A stretch of 64,000 nucleotides of DNA from Halieaceae bacterium UBA4452 (GCA_002389505.1 DGPA01000021.1:82248-146247), one strand, 5' to 3'. Positions 1 through 9,191 are shown, numbered from the stretch's first letter. Made by a program: numbers and translations. The notes: generated by a model not told the origin, from the letters alone.

Positions 1-2
1 GC

Positions 3-142
3 AACACCGACGGTGCCTTTGTCCTACCGGCAGAACTTCCCGCCCAGACCTTCAGAGCGAAGTTGAGTCTCTTGGGGCCAGCGCCGTCATCCACGACGTG
101 GGTGCGGCCTCTGAAGAAAAAACAACGCTAATGACGGCTTGA
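3..142 (+). pseudogene. 3' end of an unrecognised gene, apparently frameshifted, cut by the window edge
   Basis: Two reading frames each look protein-like over half of this stretch. The first half reads well in the frame starting at base 3 (NTDGAFVLPAELPAQTF). The second half reads well in the frame ending at the TGA at 140-142 (SLGASAVIHDVGAASEEK). One missing base near 55-60 would join them into a single C-terminus. The end overlaps the convergent kinase gene by about 15 bases. I do not recognise the family. It could be a real frameshift mutation, an assembly error or chance, so confidence is low. Confidence 0.3.
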
Positions 143-1033
143 AGCCACGATGCGCCGGTGGGCATCAAGTTCAAAGACGGTATTCATACGTGGCGGTAAG
201 ATGTGCAAAGCCCATTGAGTGAGCCGCTCATAAAGCTGTACAAAGTGACTAACTTCGGTGGGCGTCATAATGCCAGGTCCTTTACCACAGCGTTGCGCTA
301 GCTTCGTTTCCTGCTCACCCCGCCAACGGGACACACACGCAAAGCTTGGCGGCTTGAGCATGAGCCAGTAATCAACGCGGCGAAAAAGTGGCTGGTACTC
401 ATGCAGCTGACGATTGACATAGCGCCGCCAAAATCCGTCTCGATCATCAATGTCCTCCAGCCTATTACAGGGCGCAATCAAGGCACTCTCCTCCTGAGGG
501 GGCACCCCCAAGCACCAGCCCTCCCAAATAATGACACTGACTGGCTCGGTGATGCGTGGCCAACGCTCCTCACTACGACGGTCGTCCGTCGATTTATCAA
601 ATTCGGGGACTAAAACAGGTCGATCAGGCAGCGGCTTTTGATCCATCAAATCACTCATGACCTTGGCCATTAGCGCAACATCGTGAGTGCCCGGCACGCC
701 ACGAGTGGCCAGTAACGGGTGAACCTGCTCAGCCAGTCTCAATCGCTCAGCTTTGGTGAGATAAAAATCGTCCAGAGAGACCGCGAGCGCCGTGAGTCCA
801 TACTGTCGCTTGAGCATCTCCACCATCAAGGCTGCCAAGGTGCTTTTCCCCGATCCCTGACAGCCATTGAGGCCCACTAATAAGGTACGGGGCTGTCCCT
901 GTTGCTGCGATGCAATTTGATCGATCACCGGTACTAACCATGGCTGCGCGATCGTCAAATAATGCGAGGGGAGCTGGTGCTCGGCAAGAAACTCATCAGT
1001 CCAGATCACATGAAATCCACTGTTGATCGGCAT
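128..1033 (-). CDS. P-loop kinase, probable D-glycerate 3-kinase (GLYK family)
   Basis: The 301-residue cytosolic protein has a Walker A loop GCQGSGKST at residues 57-65, an SLDDFY motif near 86-91 and a WEGWCLG segment near 170-176. This pattern belongs to the phosphoribulokinase/uridine-kinase-like proteins that include plant D-glycerate 3-kinase and yeast YGR205W. The expected reaction is ATP-dependent phosphorylation of D-glycerate to 3-phosphoglycerate. The length fits the family. A possible GAGGAG ribosome site lies about 14 bases before the ATG, with a palindrome between them. The gene stands alone and divergent from the acyltransferase operon. The fold is clear; the substrate is inferred from the family, and some members have unknown substrates. 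Confidence 0.75.
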   Translation of the reverse strand: MPINSGFHVIWTDEFLAEHQLPSHYLTIAQPWLVPVIDQIASQQQGQPRTLLVGLNGCQGSGKSTLAALMVEMLKRQYGLTALAVSLDDFYLTKAERLRLAEQVHPLLATRGVPGTHDVALMAKVMSDLMDQKPLPDRPVLVPEFDKSTDDRRSEERWPRITEPVSVIIWEGWCLGVPPQEESALIAPCNRLEDIDDRDGFWRRYVNRQLHEYQPLFRRVDYWLMLKPPSFACVSRWRGEQETKLAQRCGKGPGIMTPTEVSHFVQLYERLTQWALHILPPRMNTVFELDAHRRIVASSRH

Positions 1034-1035
1034 TT

Positions 1036-1048
1036 GTTCACAGTGAAC
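1036..1048. promoter_or_regulatory. 13-bp palindrome in the leader of the glycerate-kinase-like gene
   Basis: GTTCACAGTGAAC is a perfect 6-bp inverted repeat around one central base. On the minus strand it lies between a GAGGAG element and the ATG of the kinase gene, so it could be a protein operator or could pull the ribosome site closer to the start by folding. A site of this size can also arise by chance. Confidence 0.25.
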
Positions 1049-1249
1049 TCCTCACTCTGCACCAGGAATGGATATAATTTGAGTCCAAAAATTATGCTGT
1101 TTTTTATCTTCATTAGTATAACTGACGGCGGCAACCTACACTGACGATGCGGTTAACGTCATAACAATGAGTTTACTCGACCAGATCCACCGGTGTATTT
1201 TCACTGTATGGTCAACCGCCGTGATTGTGAAACACCATTGGTAAGCACC

Positions 1250-1254
1250 GGAGA
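1250..1254 (+). promoter_or_regulatory. Ribosome binding site supporting a TTG start of the HAD-PlsC gene
   Basis: GGAGA stands seven bases before TTG at 1262. The upstream in-frame GTG (1193) and ATG (1208) have no purine-rich element before them. The family's conserved sequence begins only after residue 24 of the longest reading, which also favours the TTG. Confidence 0.45.
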
Positions 1255-1261
1255 TAGCGTC

Positions 1262-2935
1262 TTGAACATTGAGCAATTACTCGCTGAAATCGATAATAGC
1301 CCATCTGGTCCTCAGGTAGCGGCAATATTCGACTTTGATGGCACTATCATCACAGGTTACTCAGCCATCGTTTTTTTGCAAGATTCGCTGGTCTCAGGGG
1401 AGCTCTCAACCGAAGAGCTTCTAGGACTTACCCGGGCAATGACAAGCTTTGGTCTGGGTAAATTGGGCTTTTCAGCACTCATGGCTGTGCACGGGCAGTA
1501 CTTAGCAGGAAAATCTGAACACGACTACATCAAACACAGCGAGACGCTGTTTCGAAAAAAAATAGCGCGCCTTATTTATCCCGAAGTCCGACGACTTATT
1601 AGTGCCCATCGAGCCAAAGGCCACACGCTGTCTATTATAAGCTCAGCAACACCTTATCAAGTGCGGCCGGCCGCGCAAGATCTCGACATAGAACATACCT
1701 ATTGCACCGAGCTAGAGGTCAAACGAGGCGTATTCACCGGCGCTGTTGTCAAACCGACCGTCTTTGGGGAAGGTAAAGTCACGGCGGCTAAGCAGCTAGC
1801 AAAAAAAACCGGCGCTAAACTTCAGCATAGTTTTTTCTACTCGGATAGCACTGATGATAGCCAACTGTTGGACTATGTCGGTCGGCCCACTGCGCTAAAC
1901 CCCAGTAAACGACTTAAAACAATGAGTGCTGAACGACTGTGGCCAAGCGCTACCTTTAACAGTCGTGGAAAAACATCGTTCAATACCTTTGTTAGATCGC
2001 TAGCCGCCACCGGATCTTTAGTCGGCAGCTTTGCAGCAGGTCTGCCTATTTACGCGCTGACCGGTTCAAAACGTGACTCGCTAAACTTTTCCACATCATT
2101 GTTCGCAGACACCTGTAATGCCTTAATTGGGCTGGAGCTCGATATCCACGGCGAAGAACATCTGTGGAGCAGCCGACCTGCGGTATTTATGTTCAATCAT
2201 CAAAGCAAAGCGGATGTTGCCATTATGGCGAGTCTTATTCGTAAAGATGTGGTCGGGGTAGGGAAGAAAGAAATTGAAAAAATGCCGCTGATTGGTCAGG
2301 TTATGGGGTTGGCCGGCATCGTATTCATTGATCGCTCAGATCGCAGTAAAGCCATAGATTCAATGAAGCCCTTGGTGGCGGCCATGCGTGAACAAGGAAA
2401 GTCCATGGTCATAGCACCCGAAGGCACGCGAACGCCAACACCGAAACTGGCACCCTTTAAGAAGGGTGGCTTCCATATTGCGATGCAGGTGGGGGTGCCG
2501 GTTATCCCGGTGGTCATACACAATTCGGGGGATATTGCTCCGAAGGGTGATTTTCTGTTTCGCCCCGGCAAAGTCCGTGTCGATATACTACCACCCGTCG
2601 ATACCGCTGACTGGACGTTGGCGACGATGAATGAACAGGTAAACACCGTGCGAAATCAATTTTTACGTGCCCTAGACCAACCCGAGCAAACCCTTGCAGC
2701 GATGCAGCGTGCTAAGCGCAATCAACCTGCGGACATGCGCCCAGAGCTTAAGGGATCGACAAGCAAGAAATTGATGGCAAAAAAAGCAGCTGGCAAAGAA
2801 ACCGGCGCAAAGAAACCCGCATCAAAAAAAGCGGCCGTTAAAAACCCCGTAACCGCTAAAGTAAAAAATCCCGCCAAAAAAATGACATCAGTGAAACGAG
2901 CCTCGGCAAAACCGACACTGACAGCCAAGAAATGA
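1262..2935 (+). CDS. HAD-IB hydrolase fused to 1-acylglycerol-3-phosphate acyltransferase (PlsC), with a lysine-rich tail
   Basis: The protein is 557 residues from the TTG at 1262, or 580 from the upstream GTG at 1193. The N-terminal half is a SerB-like HAD phosphatase domain with FDFDGT at about 23-28 and an SSAT motif near 127. The second half is a PlsC acyltransferase with the HX4D motif HQSKAD at 313-318 and PEGTRTP at 386-392. This architecture matches the mycobacterial HAD-PlsC proteins encoded beside PlsB-type genes. The expected role is acylation of lysophosphatidate to phosphatidate at the inner membrane; the phosphatase substrate is unknown. The last 60 or so residues are almost all Lys, Ala, Pro, Thr and Ser, like a histone H1 tail. 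The next gene begins nine bases later, so the two are likely co-transcribed. Confidence 0.88.
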   Translation: MNIEQLLAEIDNSPSGPQVAAIFDFDGTIITGYSAIVFLQDSLVSGELSTEELLGLTRAMTSFGLGKLGFSALMAVHGQYLAGKSEHDYIKHSETLFRKKIARLIYPEVRRLISAHRAKGHTLSIISSATPYQVRPAAQDLDIEHTYCTELEVKRGVFTGAVVKPTVFGEGKVTAAKQLAKKTGAKLQHSFFYSDSTDDSQLLDYVGRPTALNPSKRLKTMSAERLWPSATFNSRGKTSFNTFVRSLAATGSLVGSFAAGLPIYALTGSKRDSLNFSTSLFADTCNALIGLELDIHGEEHLWSSRPAVFMFNHQSKADVAIMASLIRKDVVGVGKKEIEKMPLIGQVMGLAGIVFIDRSDRSKAIDSMKPLVAAMREQGKSMVIAPEGTRTPTPKLAPFKKGGFHIAMQVGVPVIPVVIHNSGDIAPKGDFLFRPGKVRVDILPPVDTADWTLATMNEQVNTVRNQFLRALDQPEQTLAAMQRAKRNQPADMRPELKGSTSKKLMAKKAAGKETGAKKPASKKAAVKNPVTAKVKNPAKKMTSVKRASAKPTLTAKK

Positions 2936-2943
2936 GTTACTGA

Positions 2944-5316
2944 ATGGATGTCACGAAGCTGACGAATAAACTAGCTCATTCACCTTGGCCGGAGTCGCCA
3001 GGCGCGGTGGTTTTTTTATTAGACGCCAGTACACGATTTGAACAACAATTACTGCGGCAATGGGTTGAACAACACGCGCTCGAAGATAGAGATTACCGCG
3101 TCGTTAATGTGCCGCTTAACGATGATCGGAAACCTCTCCAGGTGTACCCCTTGGTGCAAGCATTGGCTGATCTTGAGGATGCCGTTGTGGCTCCTCTTAG
3201 AGTGGCGTGGACGCCGAGTAGCACCGCTATTCGCTCTCGTCCGCGACCAGTCGATCTTTTGTGGGGTCGTGATCGAAGACCGGGAGCATTCAAAGCACAG
3301 CGCATACTGCGCAAGAGCCCTGAGCGCATGCACCTCCTAGCAGGGGTCCCTGCTACGCAAAGTGAAATGGCCGCGCGGTTCGAGACAAAGACCGCTTTAG
3401 CTGCTGAACAACAGGTGGATGACTTTGGTGTTTTCATTGCCCGCCAGGCCGCCATCGTGCTCGATATGGACGAGCGGAATCTGCAAGGTGGGCGCTATAA
3501 AGTGCCCCGTTACGTCGCCCAAAGTTTACGTAACAACAAAGAGTTTCGACAGCGATTGAACGCTATTGCCCAAGCAACACAGCGCAGTGAGTCTGACGTA
3601 ATGCGCGAGGTGAATACATACTTTCGCGAGATGATTTCAATCCCTACCAGCTTTTGGCTGGATGTATGGGCAACGTTTTGTAATTTCAGCCTTGGGCTAG
3701 GTTACGAACCGACCCTTCACTACCGTTCAGAGGAGCTTGAGAAAATACGGCGTATCGTCAGAGATTATCCTTCCGCACTATTATGGACACATAAGACCTA
3801 TATCGATGGCTTTGTGGTCCCAAAAATTTTATTTGATAACGACTTTCCGATGCCGCACTTCTTTGGTGGCGCCAATTTAAACTTCCCCATTTTAGGTTTC
3901 TTAATGCGTCGAGCAGGCGGCATTTTCATTAAGCGTAGCTTCAGTGACAATGCGGTTTATAAGGCAACGCTTCGGCAATACATCAGCTATCTGATGGAAA
4001 AACGCTTTCCGCTGACGTGGTCTTTCGAGGGAACTCGCTCACGCCTCGGTAAGTTAATGCCGCCAAAATACGGGGTTCTCAAATATGTGCTTGAAGGCTG
4101 TTATACCGCCGACGCGAAGGCTATCCATATAATTCCAGTGACAGTGAGCTACGACTTGGTGAGGGATGCTGAGGAGTACGCTCGGGAGCAATCTGGCGTG
4201 CCTAAAGCGCCCGAATCATTGAGTTGGTTTATCGGGTATATACGCAGTCTTGCCAAACCTATGGGCAAGATCTACGTTGATTTCGGAGAGCCCGTTGTGC
4301 TCGATCAAGCCCCCGATCCCAGTGATCGACTGGCGCTATCTAAGGTGGCGTTTCAAGTCGCAGTGGAGGCCAATCGAGTAACACCTGTCACGGTCCCAGC
4401 GATCATCAGTATGGCGCTTTTAGGAGTATATCCACGGGCTTTGTCAGAGCAAGAGATCAGTACCGAGGTGGCCGATTTAGTCGCCTGGACCCGTCATCGC
4501 GGCTTGAGATTATCCCAGGACTTCGACAGTCAGTATGCGGAGGGTATAGAACAGGTTCTCAAGCTGATGATAGGCGAAAACATTGTCACCCGTTTTGATG
4601 GCGGCCCGACAACGGTCTACGGCATTAAAGAAGGGCGAGCTGCTGTCGCTAGCTATTATAGAAATACTATTGCTCACTACTTCGTCAATAAAGCGATTAC
4701 CGAGTTATGTCTAGTGGCGGTGGCTGAACAAGGGGAGTCGGACGAAGCACCGGTCACTGTTTTTTGGCGAGAGGTAGAGGACCTCCGAGACCTGTTTAAG
4801 TTTGAATTTTTCTATCCGCCCACCGAGGTATTCCAAGAGGAAATCATTGCAGAATTAGCCGCAATAAATGTTGATTGGGAGACGCAATTGAATCGTGGCG
4901 CACAAGGTGCCCGACAGCTATTGTTGCTCATGACTCCCCAGATTGCTCACATGACCCTACAACTATTCGCTGAGGCTTATGCGCTCGGAGCAGAGATTCT
5001 CGCCTCGCTTCAACCCGGTGAGTCCATGGATGAGCTGGATTATACTGAACGCTGCATGAACTACGGACGCCAGGCGTTTATGCAACGGCGGGTTTCCAGT
5101 GAGGTGTCGACCAGTAAACTACTGTTCAAAAATAGTTGGAGTATGCTGAGCGCGAGAGGACTGACTGACGAATCCCACGCCGATTTCCTTGAGGGTCGAA
5201 GAGCGCAGTCAGAAACACTCTCCCGCTTAGTCCGTCGAGTGGAGGTCATCCGGGCATCGGCTATTGCCGCTCGGGGAACGCTAACCATAAGGGATACGTT
5301 ACGTGCCAACCTGTAG
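2944..5316 (+). CDS. plsB: Glycerol-3-phosphate 1-O-acyltransferase, PlsB type
   Basis: The 790-residue protein has the size of PlsB enzymes. The acyltransferase core carries HKTYID at 283-288 (the catalytic HX4D) and FEGTRSR from about 361, followed by the VTVSYD segment that family members carry. It would transfer the first acyl chain to sn-glycerol-3-phosphate at the inner membrane. The flanking genes supply the second acyltransferase and the enzyme that makes glycerol-3-phosphate, which supports the assignment. The ATG follows the previous stop by eight bases and the 3' end overlaps gpsA by 14 bases, suggesting translational coupling. The order HAD-PlsC then PlsB recalls the mycobacterial plsC-plsB2 pair. 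Confidence 0.9.
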   Translation: MDVTKLTNKLAHSPWPESPGAVVFLLDASTRFEQQLLRQWVEQHALEDRDYRVVNVPLNDDRKPLQVYPLVQALADLEDAVVAPLRVAWTPSSTAIRSRPRPVDLLWGRDRRPGAFKAQRILRKSPERMHLLAGVPATQSEMAARFETKTALAAEQQVDDFGVFIARQAAIVLDMDERNLQGGRYKVPRYVAQSLRNNKEFRQRLNAIAQATQRSESDVMREVNTYFREMISIPTSFWLDVWATFCNFSLGLGYEPTLHYRSEELEKIRRIVRDYPSALLWTHKTYIDGFVVPKILFDNDFPMPHFFGGANLNFPILGFLMRRAGGIFIKRSFSDNAVYKATLRQYISYLMEKRFPLTWSFEGTRSRLGKLMPPKYGVLKYVLEGCYTADAKAIHIIPVTVSYDLVRDAEEYAREQSGVPKAPESLSWFIGYIRSLAKPMGKIYVDFGEPVVLDQAPDPSDRLALSKVAFQVAVEANRVTPVTVPAIISMALLGVYPRALSEQEISTEVADLVAWTRHRGLRLSQDFDSQYAEGIEQVLKLMIGENIVTRFDGGPTTVYGIKEGRAAVASYYRNTIAHYFVNKAITELCLVAVAEQGESDEAPVTVFWREVEDLRDLFKFEFFYPPTEVFQEEIIAELAAINVDWETQLNRGAQGARQLLLLMTPQIAHMTLQLFAEAYALGAEILASLQPGESMDELDYTERCMNYGRQAFMQRRVSSEVSTSKLLFKNSWSMLSARGLTDESHADFLEGRRAQSETLSRLVRRVEVIRASAIAARGTLTIRDTLRANL

Positions 5317-6307
5317 GCTTGCAGTGATCGGGGGCGGTAGCTGGGGAACCAGCGTAGCCTCACTCATGAGTAGAAATGCCGACGTCATTCTGTGGGCTCG
5401 CAGCAGCGAGACGGTGACCGAAATCAACCAATCACAACGTAACTCCCGTTATCTCGCTGATCTGGCGCTACACCCCAATCTGAAGGCCACCACTGATCTG
5501 GGGCAGGCGGTGAAAGGTGCCGATGCGGTTATTATGGGCGTACCGTCAAATAGCTTCAGAGAGGTACTAATAAACGTAGTTGGTGACCTCAAGCCCGATG
5601 CTCCAGTGATTAGTCTTACCAAAGGACTAGAGCGTGGGTCGCGGCTTCGCATGACACAAATATGTCGGGAACTCGCCCCCCATCATGCCGCCGGCGTGCT
5701 AACAGGTCCGAATCTGGCGAGAGAAATTATGGCTGGGCAAGCTGCAGCCAGCGTACTGGCTCTCGATGATCCCGCCGCCAGTGAGTGGCTACAACCGCTG
5801 ATGAACGTTGGACTATTTCGCGTCTATACCAACCCTGACACCATAGGCTGCGAACTAGCAGGCGTCTTCAAGAATATTATTGCCATTGCCGTGGGCATGG
5901 GGGATGGATTTGGCGCGGGCGATAATACCAGAGCGGCGCTCATTACCCGTGGTTTAGCAGAAATGACACGTTTGGGGACGGCCCTTGGTGGGCGGGCGGA
6001 AACGTTCGCGGGACTGGCTGGTATGGGCGATATGATTGCCACTTGCACTAGTCATTACAGCAGAAATCGGCACGTGGGCATGGAGTTGGCGAAGGGGCGT
6101 CGTATTGATGACATCATTGAAACTATGCACATGGTCGCCGAAGGGGTTAAAAGCGCTCCCACGATTATGGAGCTGGCCAAGGAGCATAATCTGAGCATGC
6201 CCATTACCCAAGACGTGTACAAAGTCATCACCGGTAAATCCAACGCTCGAGGCGTCTATCGTGGACTGCTAAGAACGTCGGCGGGAGCTGAGTCTGATCC
6301 GGGTTGA
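5303..6307 (+). CDS. gpsA: NAD(P)H-dependent glycerol-3-phosphate dehydrogenase
   Basis: The 334-residue protein begins with a Rossmann loop GGGSWG at residues 10-15 and contains the family motifs TGPNLAREI and AGVFKNIIAI, where the lysine near residue 190 is the expected catalytic base. It reduces dihydroxyacetone phosphate to sn-glycerol-3-phosphate in the cytosol, which supplies phospholipid synthesis. The GTG start at 5303 lies inside the end of the plsB-type gene, so expression is probably coupled to it. With the two upstream acyltransferases it completes the path from glycolytic triose phosphate to phosphatidate. GpsA proteins are well conserved and I see no missing key residue. Confidence 0.95.
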   Translation: MPTCRLAVIGGGSWGTSVASLMSRNADVILWARSSETVTEINQSQRNSRYLADLALHPNLKATTDLGQAVKGADAVIMGVPSNSFREVLINVVGDLKPDAPVISLTKGLERGSRLRMTQICRELAPHHAAGVLTGPNLAREIMAGQAAASVLALDDPAASEWLQPLMNVGLFRVYTNPDTIGCELAGVFKNIIAIAVGMGDGFGAGDNTRAALITRGLAEMTRLGTALGGRAETFAGLAGMGDMIATCTSHYSRNRHVGMELAKGRRIDDIIETMHMVAEGVKSAPTIMELAKEHNLSMPITQDVYKVITGKSNARGVYRGLLRTSAGAESDPG

Positions 6308-6368
6308 TAGCGCCCAGAGCCCGCTGTTTATCCTATATTTGCCCTTATTAATGCAGAGGAAACGAAAT

Positions 6369-7193
6369 ATGGCCCACCTTATAATCCGCACCATAGCTCT
6401 GCTGGTCATTGCTGGGAGTCTGTCATCCTGCACGACCAGTCCCACCGGTCGCAGTCAGTTGCTACTGATATCACCCCAGTCGGCCATTATTGAGTCGGAG
6501 ACCGCGTATCTGAGTACGGTGAAGGCGTTAGATGAGGATAATCAGCTAGTCACCGATCCAGCGTTAAAGGCCCGGGTGGCAACGATTACTGGACGCTTGG
6601 TGACCGTTGCAGAACAGACATTTCCAGCTAGCCATCGCTGGAAATGGAGTGTCGCCATTGTCGGTGATCCTGAAACGGTCAACGCATGGTGCATGGCCGG
6701 CGGACGCATGGCGGTCTATACCGGTTTGTTTGAGCAGTTGGCACTAACGGATGACGAGTTTGCTCAGATTATGGGCCATGAAATATCTCACGCTTTAGCC
6801 AATCATACCGCCGAGCGCATGTCTCGAGCCATGGCGACGTCTTTAGGCATCGTCGCTGTAGCCGCCGCGGCTGATAACAATCGTTTTGCCGTACAGGGAG
6901 CCGCATTGGCAGCCACGCTGGCGTTGGAGCTACCCAACAGTCGGGTCGCAGAAGCGGAGGCGGACGAAATAGGCATGGAACTGGCTACTCGAGCAGGCTA
7001 TGACCCCGAAGCCGCGGTGACGTTATGGCAGAAAATGGGTGATTTAAGCGACGATCGTCCCCCGGAATTCCTAAGTACCCACCCGGCACCTGAAAATAGA
7101 CAGGCAGCGCTCAACAGTATGATTAAGCGCATGAATACACTGAATCCCCGGCGCCAAAAAGCCCCTATTACTGACATCACCATCGTCGACTGA
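6369..7193 (+). CDS. M48-family zinc metallopeptidase, lipoprotein
   Basis: The chosen ATG at 6369 is preceded by AGAGGAAACG and gives 274 residues. The N-terminus is a lipoprotein signal ending in LSSC (Cys21), so the mature enzyme should be lipid-anchored in the periplasm. The zinc motif HEISH is at 137-141, and a downstream EAEADE segment provides the third ligand. This fits the single-domain M48 peptidases related to LoiP and BepA, which take part in outer-membrane protein quality control; the precise target cannot be told. It follows gpsA by about 60 bases and could be the last gene of that operon. A hairpin sits on its stop codon. Confidence 0.88.
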   Translation: MAHLIIRTIALLVIAGSLSSCTTSPTGRSQLLLISPQSAIIESETAYLSTVKALDEDNQLVTDPALKARVATITGRLVTVAEQTFPASHRWKWSVAIVGDPETVNAWCMAGGRMAVYTGLFEQLALTDDEFAQIMGHEISHALANHTAERMSRAMATSLGIVAVAAAADNNRFAVQGAALAATLALELPNSRVAEAEADEIGMELATRAGYDPEAAVTLWQKMGDLSDDRPPEFLSTHPAPENRQAALNSMIKRMNTLNPRRQKAPITDITIVD

Positions 7194-7202
7194 CGATGGT
7201 GA
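7177..7202. terminator. Perfect 11-bp hairpin between convergent genes
   Basis: TCACCATCGTC (7177-7187) and GACGATGGTGA (7192-7202) form an 11-bp stem with a four-base loop, spanning the stop codon of the peptidase gene. The BCCT gene converges from the other side and ends at 7218. There is no run of T on either strand, so it is not a classic Rho-independent terminator. It may block 3' exonucleases or act with Rho. Confidence 0.45.
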
Positions 7203-7217
7203 CAGGCCAGCGCCCGG

Positions 7218-9191
7218 TTAACGCACCGTGTGCAAGAAATGCAGGTGGTTTTCGTACTGGTTGAGAATATCAACGACCACCTGCTCCTGAGTCCAGCCCA
7301 TAATGTCGTAGTCTTGACCGCCCTCGAGCAAGTGTACCTCGGCACGAAAAAACAACTCCCCCACCTGCATGTCGTCCATGGGCTTGTTAGCCAGTGATTG
7401 ATCAGGCATCGGATGGCTTCTCGATTTCACTTCATAGATAAAATCTGTTTCGCCACCGTGAAATACTTCTAGTCGGAGCACGCCATGCTCACCTAACGCA
7501 TCACTGACCTTCGTCTGAACACCATGCTGATTCACTTCTTCGGCGAAACTGTGCATGGCTTTGAGGACGATATCGCGCTGAAATACTTGCACTGAAGAGT
7601 TACCCGGATATTCCAACAAATTACTCAACCGGTAACGCCAGTTCGACGCCTCTGTTTCGGCCGGCGGATGCACACCGATACTGCCACGCTTGGCACTATC
7701 GATAACGAGCGCGCGCCAAAAACCCCACAGTGCACCCAGCATGGCAAAAGAAAATGGCAGGGCACTGGCAATGGCTACGGTTTGCATGGCACTCAATCCT
7801 CCGGCGAGCAGCAATACCGACGAAATCGCAGCAATGACAGCGGTCCATAAGATACGCTGGGTAACGGGGGTATTATCCTCACCACCCGCACTCAACATAT
7901 TGAGTACCATAGCGCCGCTGTCAGCGGAGGTCACAAAGAAGACCACAATCATCAGCAAGCAAACCAGCGATAAAAACTGAGTCCCGGGTAAATAATCTAG
8001 GAACCTGAACAAGGCGACGGCTTGATCACCTTGTACCGCATCACCCAGTTCGGTGAAGCCCTGGTTACTGATGAGGTCAATGGCTGAACCACCAAAAACA
8101 CCCATCCACAGCACGATAAACAGGGTGGGTACAATAGTCACCCCCAACACAAACTCTCGAATCGTTCGACCTCGGGAAATGCGTGCAATAAATATACCCA
8201 CAAACGGTGCCCAGCTAATCCACCAGCCCCAATAGAGAATAGTCCAGCCACCGAGCCAATCGGTGGGGTGGTAAACATAGAGATTGAAGGTTTTGGGAAT
8301 GATGTCGGCAACATAGGTGCCAAAGGTTTGTACGGTTCCCGAGAGTAATAAGATGGTCGGTCCGGCTGACAGAACGCCTATGAGCAAGAAAATGGCCAAA
8401 ATAATATTCAGCTCAGACAGTCGTTTAATGCCGTTATCTAAACCTAAGACTACTGATACCCCAGCGACTAACATCGTGCACGATATGAGACCGACTTGTA
8501 CCATTTCATTCACTGGGACATCAAAGAGGTAGTTGAGGCCGGCGTTAATTTGCAGCACACCATAGCCAAGGCTTGCAGAAATGCCACAGGTCGTGCAAAC
8601 AATGGCAAAAACGTCAACCGTCGCGCCAATGGGTCCATAGATGCGCTCACCAATTAACGGGTAAAAAGCCGAACGCAAGGTGAGGGGGAGGGAGTGCCGG
8701 TAGGCAAAATAGGCCAATACCAAGGCGACCGCTGCGTAAATAGCCCATGCGTGTAGGCCCCAGTGAAAATACGCCAGCTCCATTGCCCTCGATGCAGCTT
8801 CGGCGGTACCCGCCTCGCCTATGGGCGGTGCAAGGTAATGCATCACCGGTTCCGCGACCCCAAAGAACATGAGGCCAATACCCATACCAGCGGCGAACAG
8901 CATGGCAAACCAGGAGATGAAGCCATAAGCCGGTTGTGAGTGATCGGGCCCGAGCTTGATGTCACCATGACGCGAAAAAGCAAAAATAAAGACAACGATA
9001 AGCAGCGAGGCTACGAACAAGACATAGAACCAGCTGGCATTCCTCACCACGCCTTTTTGAAGCTGTTGCAACAACACATTGGAGGCGTCGGGGAAAAGTC
9101 CCACCACGAGCACACTCAACAGTAAAATAGCGATGGCTGGAAAAAAGACGGCGGGGTCGATAATCCAACGGGGGGCTTTTTTTGAAGACAT
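7218..9191 (-). CDS. BCCT-family betaine/choline/carnitine transporter
   Basis: This 657-residue inner-membrane protein has about twelve hydrophobic helices and the BCCT tryptophan-rich signature GWWISWAPFVGIFIARISRG in the central part. The hydrophilic C-terminal domain of about 150 residues resembles the long tail of E. coli BetT, which is thought to sense osmotic conditions. The family imports quaternary ammonium compounds with protons or sodium, as osmoprotectants or nutrients. The substrate cannot be chosen from sequence alone. No betaine or choline catabolic gene is adjacent. It is convergent with the peptidase gene and separated by 226 bases from the valine cluster upstream of it. Confidence 0.92.
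   Translation of the reverse strand: MSSKKAPRWIIDPAVFFPAIAILLLSVLVVGLFPDASNVLLQQLQKGVVRNASWFYVLFVASLLIVVFIFAFSRHGDIKLGPDHSQPAYGFISWFAMLFAAGMGIGLMFFGVAEPVMHYLAPPIGEAGTAEAASRAMELAYFHWGLHAWAIYAAVALVLAYFAYRHSLPLTLRSAFYPLIGERIYGPIGATVDVFAIVCTTCGISASLGYGVLQINAGLNYLFDVPVNEMVQVGLISCTMLVAGVSVVLGLDNGIKRLSELNIILAIFLLIGVLSAGPTILLLSGTVQTFGTYVADIIPKTFNLYVYHPTDWLGGWTILYWGWWISWAPFVGIFIARISRGRTIREFVLGVTIVPTLFIVLWMGVFGGSAIDLISNQGFTELGDAVQGDQAVALFRFLDYLPGTQFLSLVCLLMIVVFFVTSADSGAMVLNMLSAGGEDNTPVTQRILWTAVIAAISSVLLLAGGLSAMQTVAIASALPFSFAMLGALWGFWRALVIDSAKRGSIGVHPPAETEASNWRYRLSNLLEYPGNSSVQVFQRDIVLKAMHSFAEEVNQHGVQTKVSDALGEHGVLRLEVFHGGETDFIYEVKSRSHPMPDQSLANKPMDDMQVGELFFRAEVHLLEGGQDYDIMGWTQEQVVVDILNQYENHLHFLHTVR

Noticed and set aside
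401..613. A 70-residue open frame on the plus strand
   Set aside because: It lies inside the kinase gene on the other strand and has no support.
2722..2928. A minus-strand open frame opposite the lysine-rich tail
   Set aside because: A hydrophobic translation is expected opposite Lys/Ala codons, so this is an artefact.
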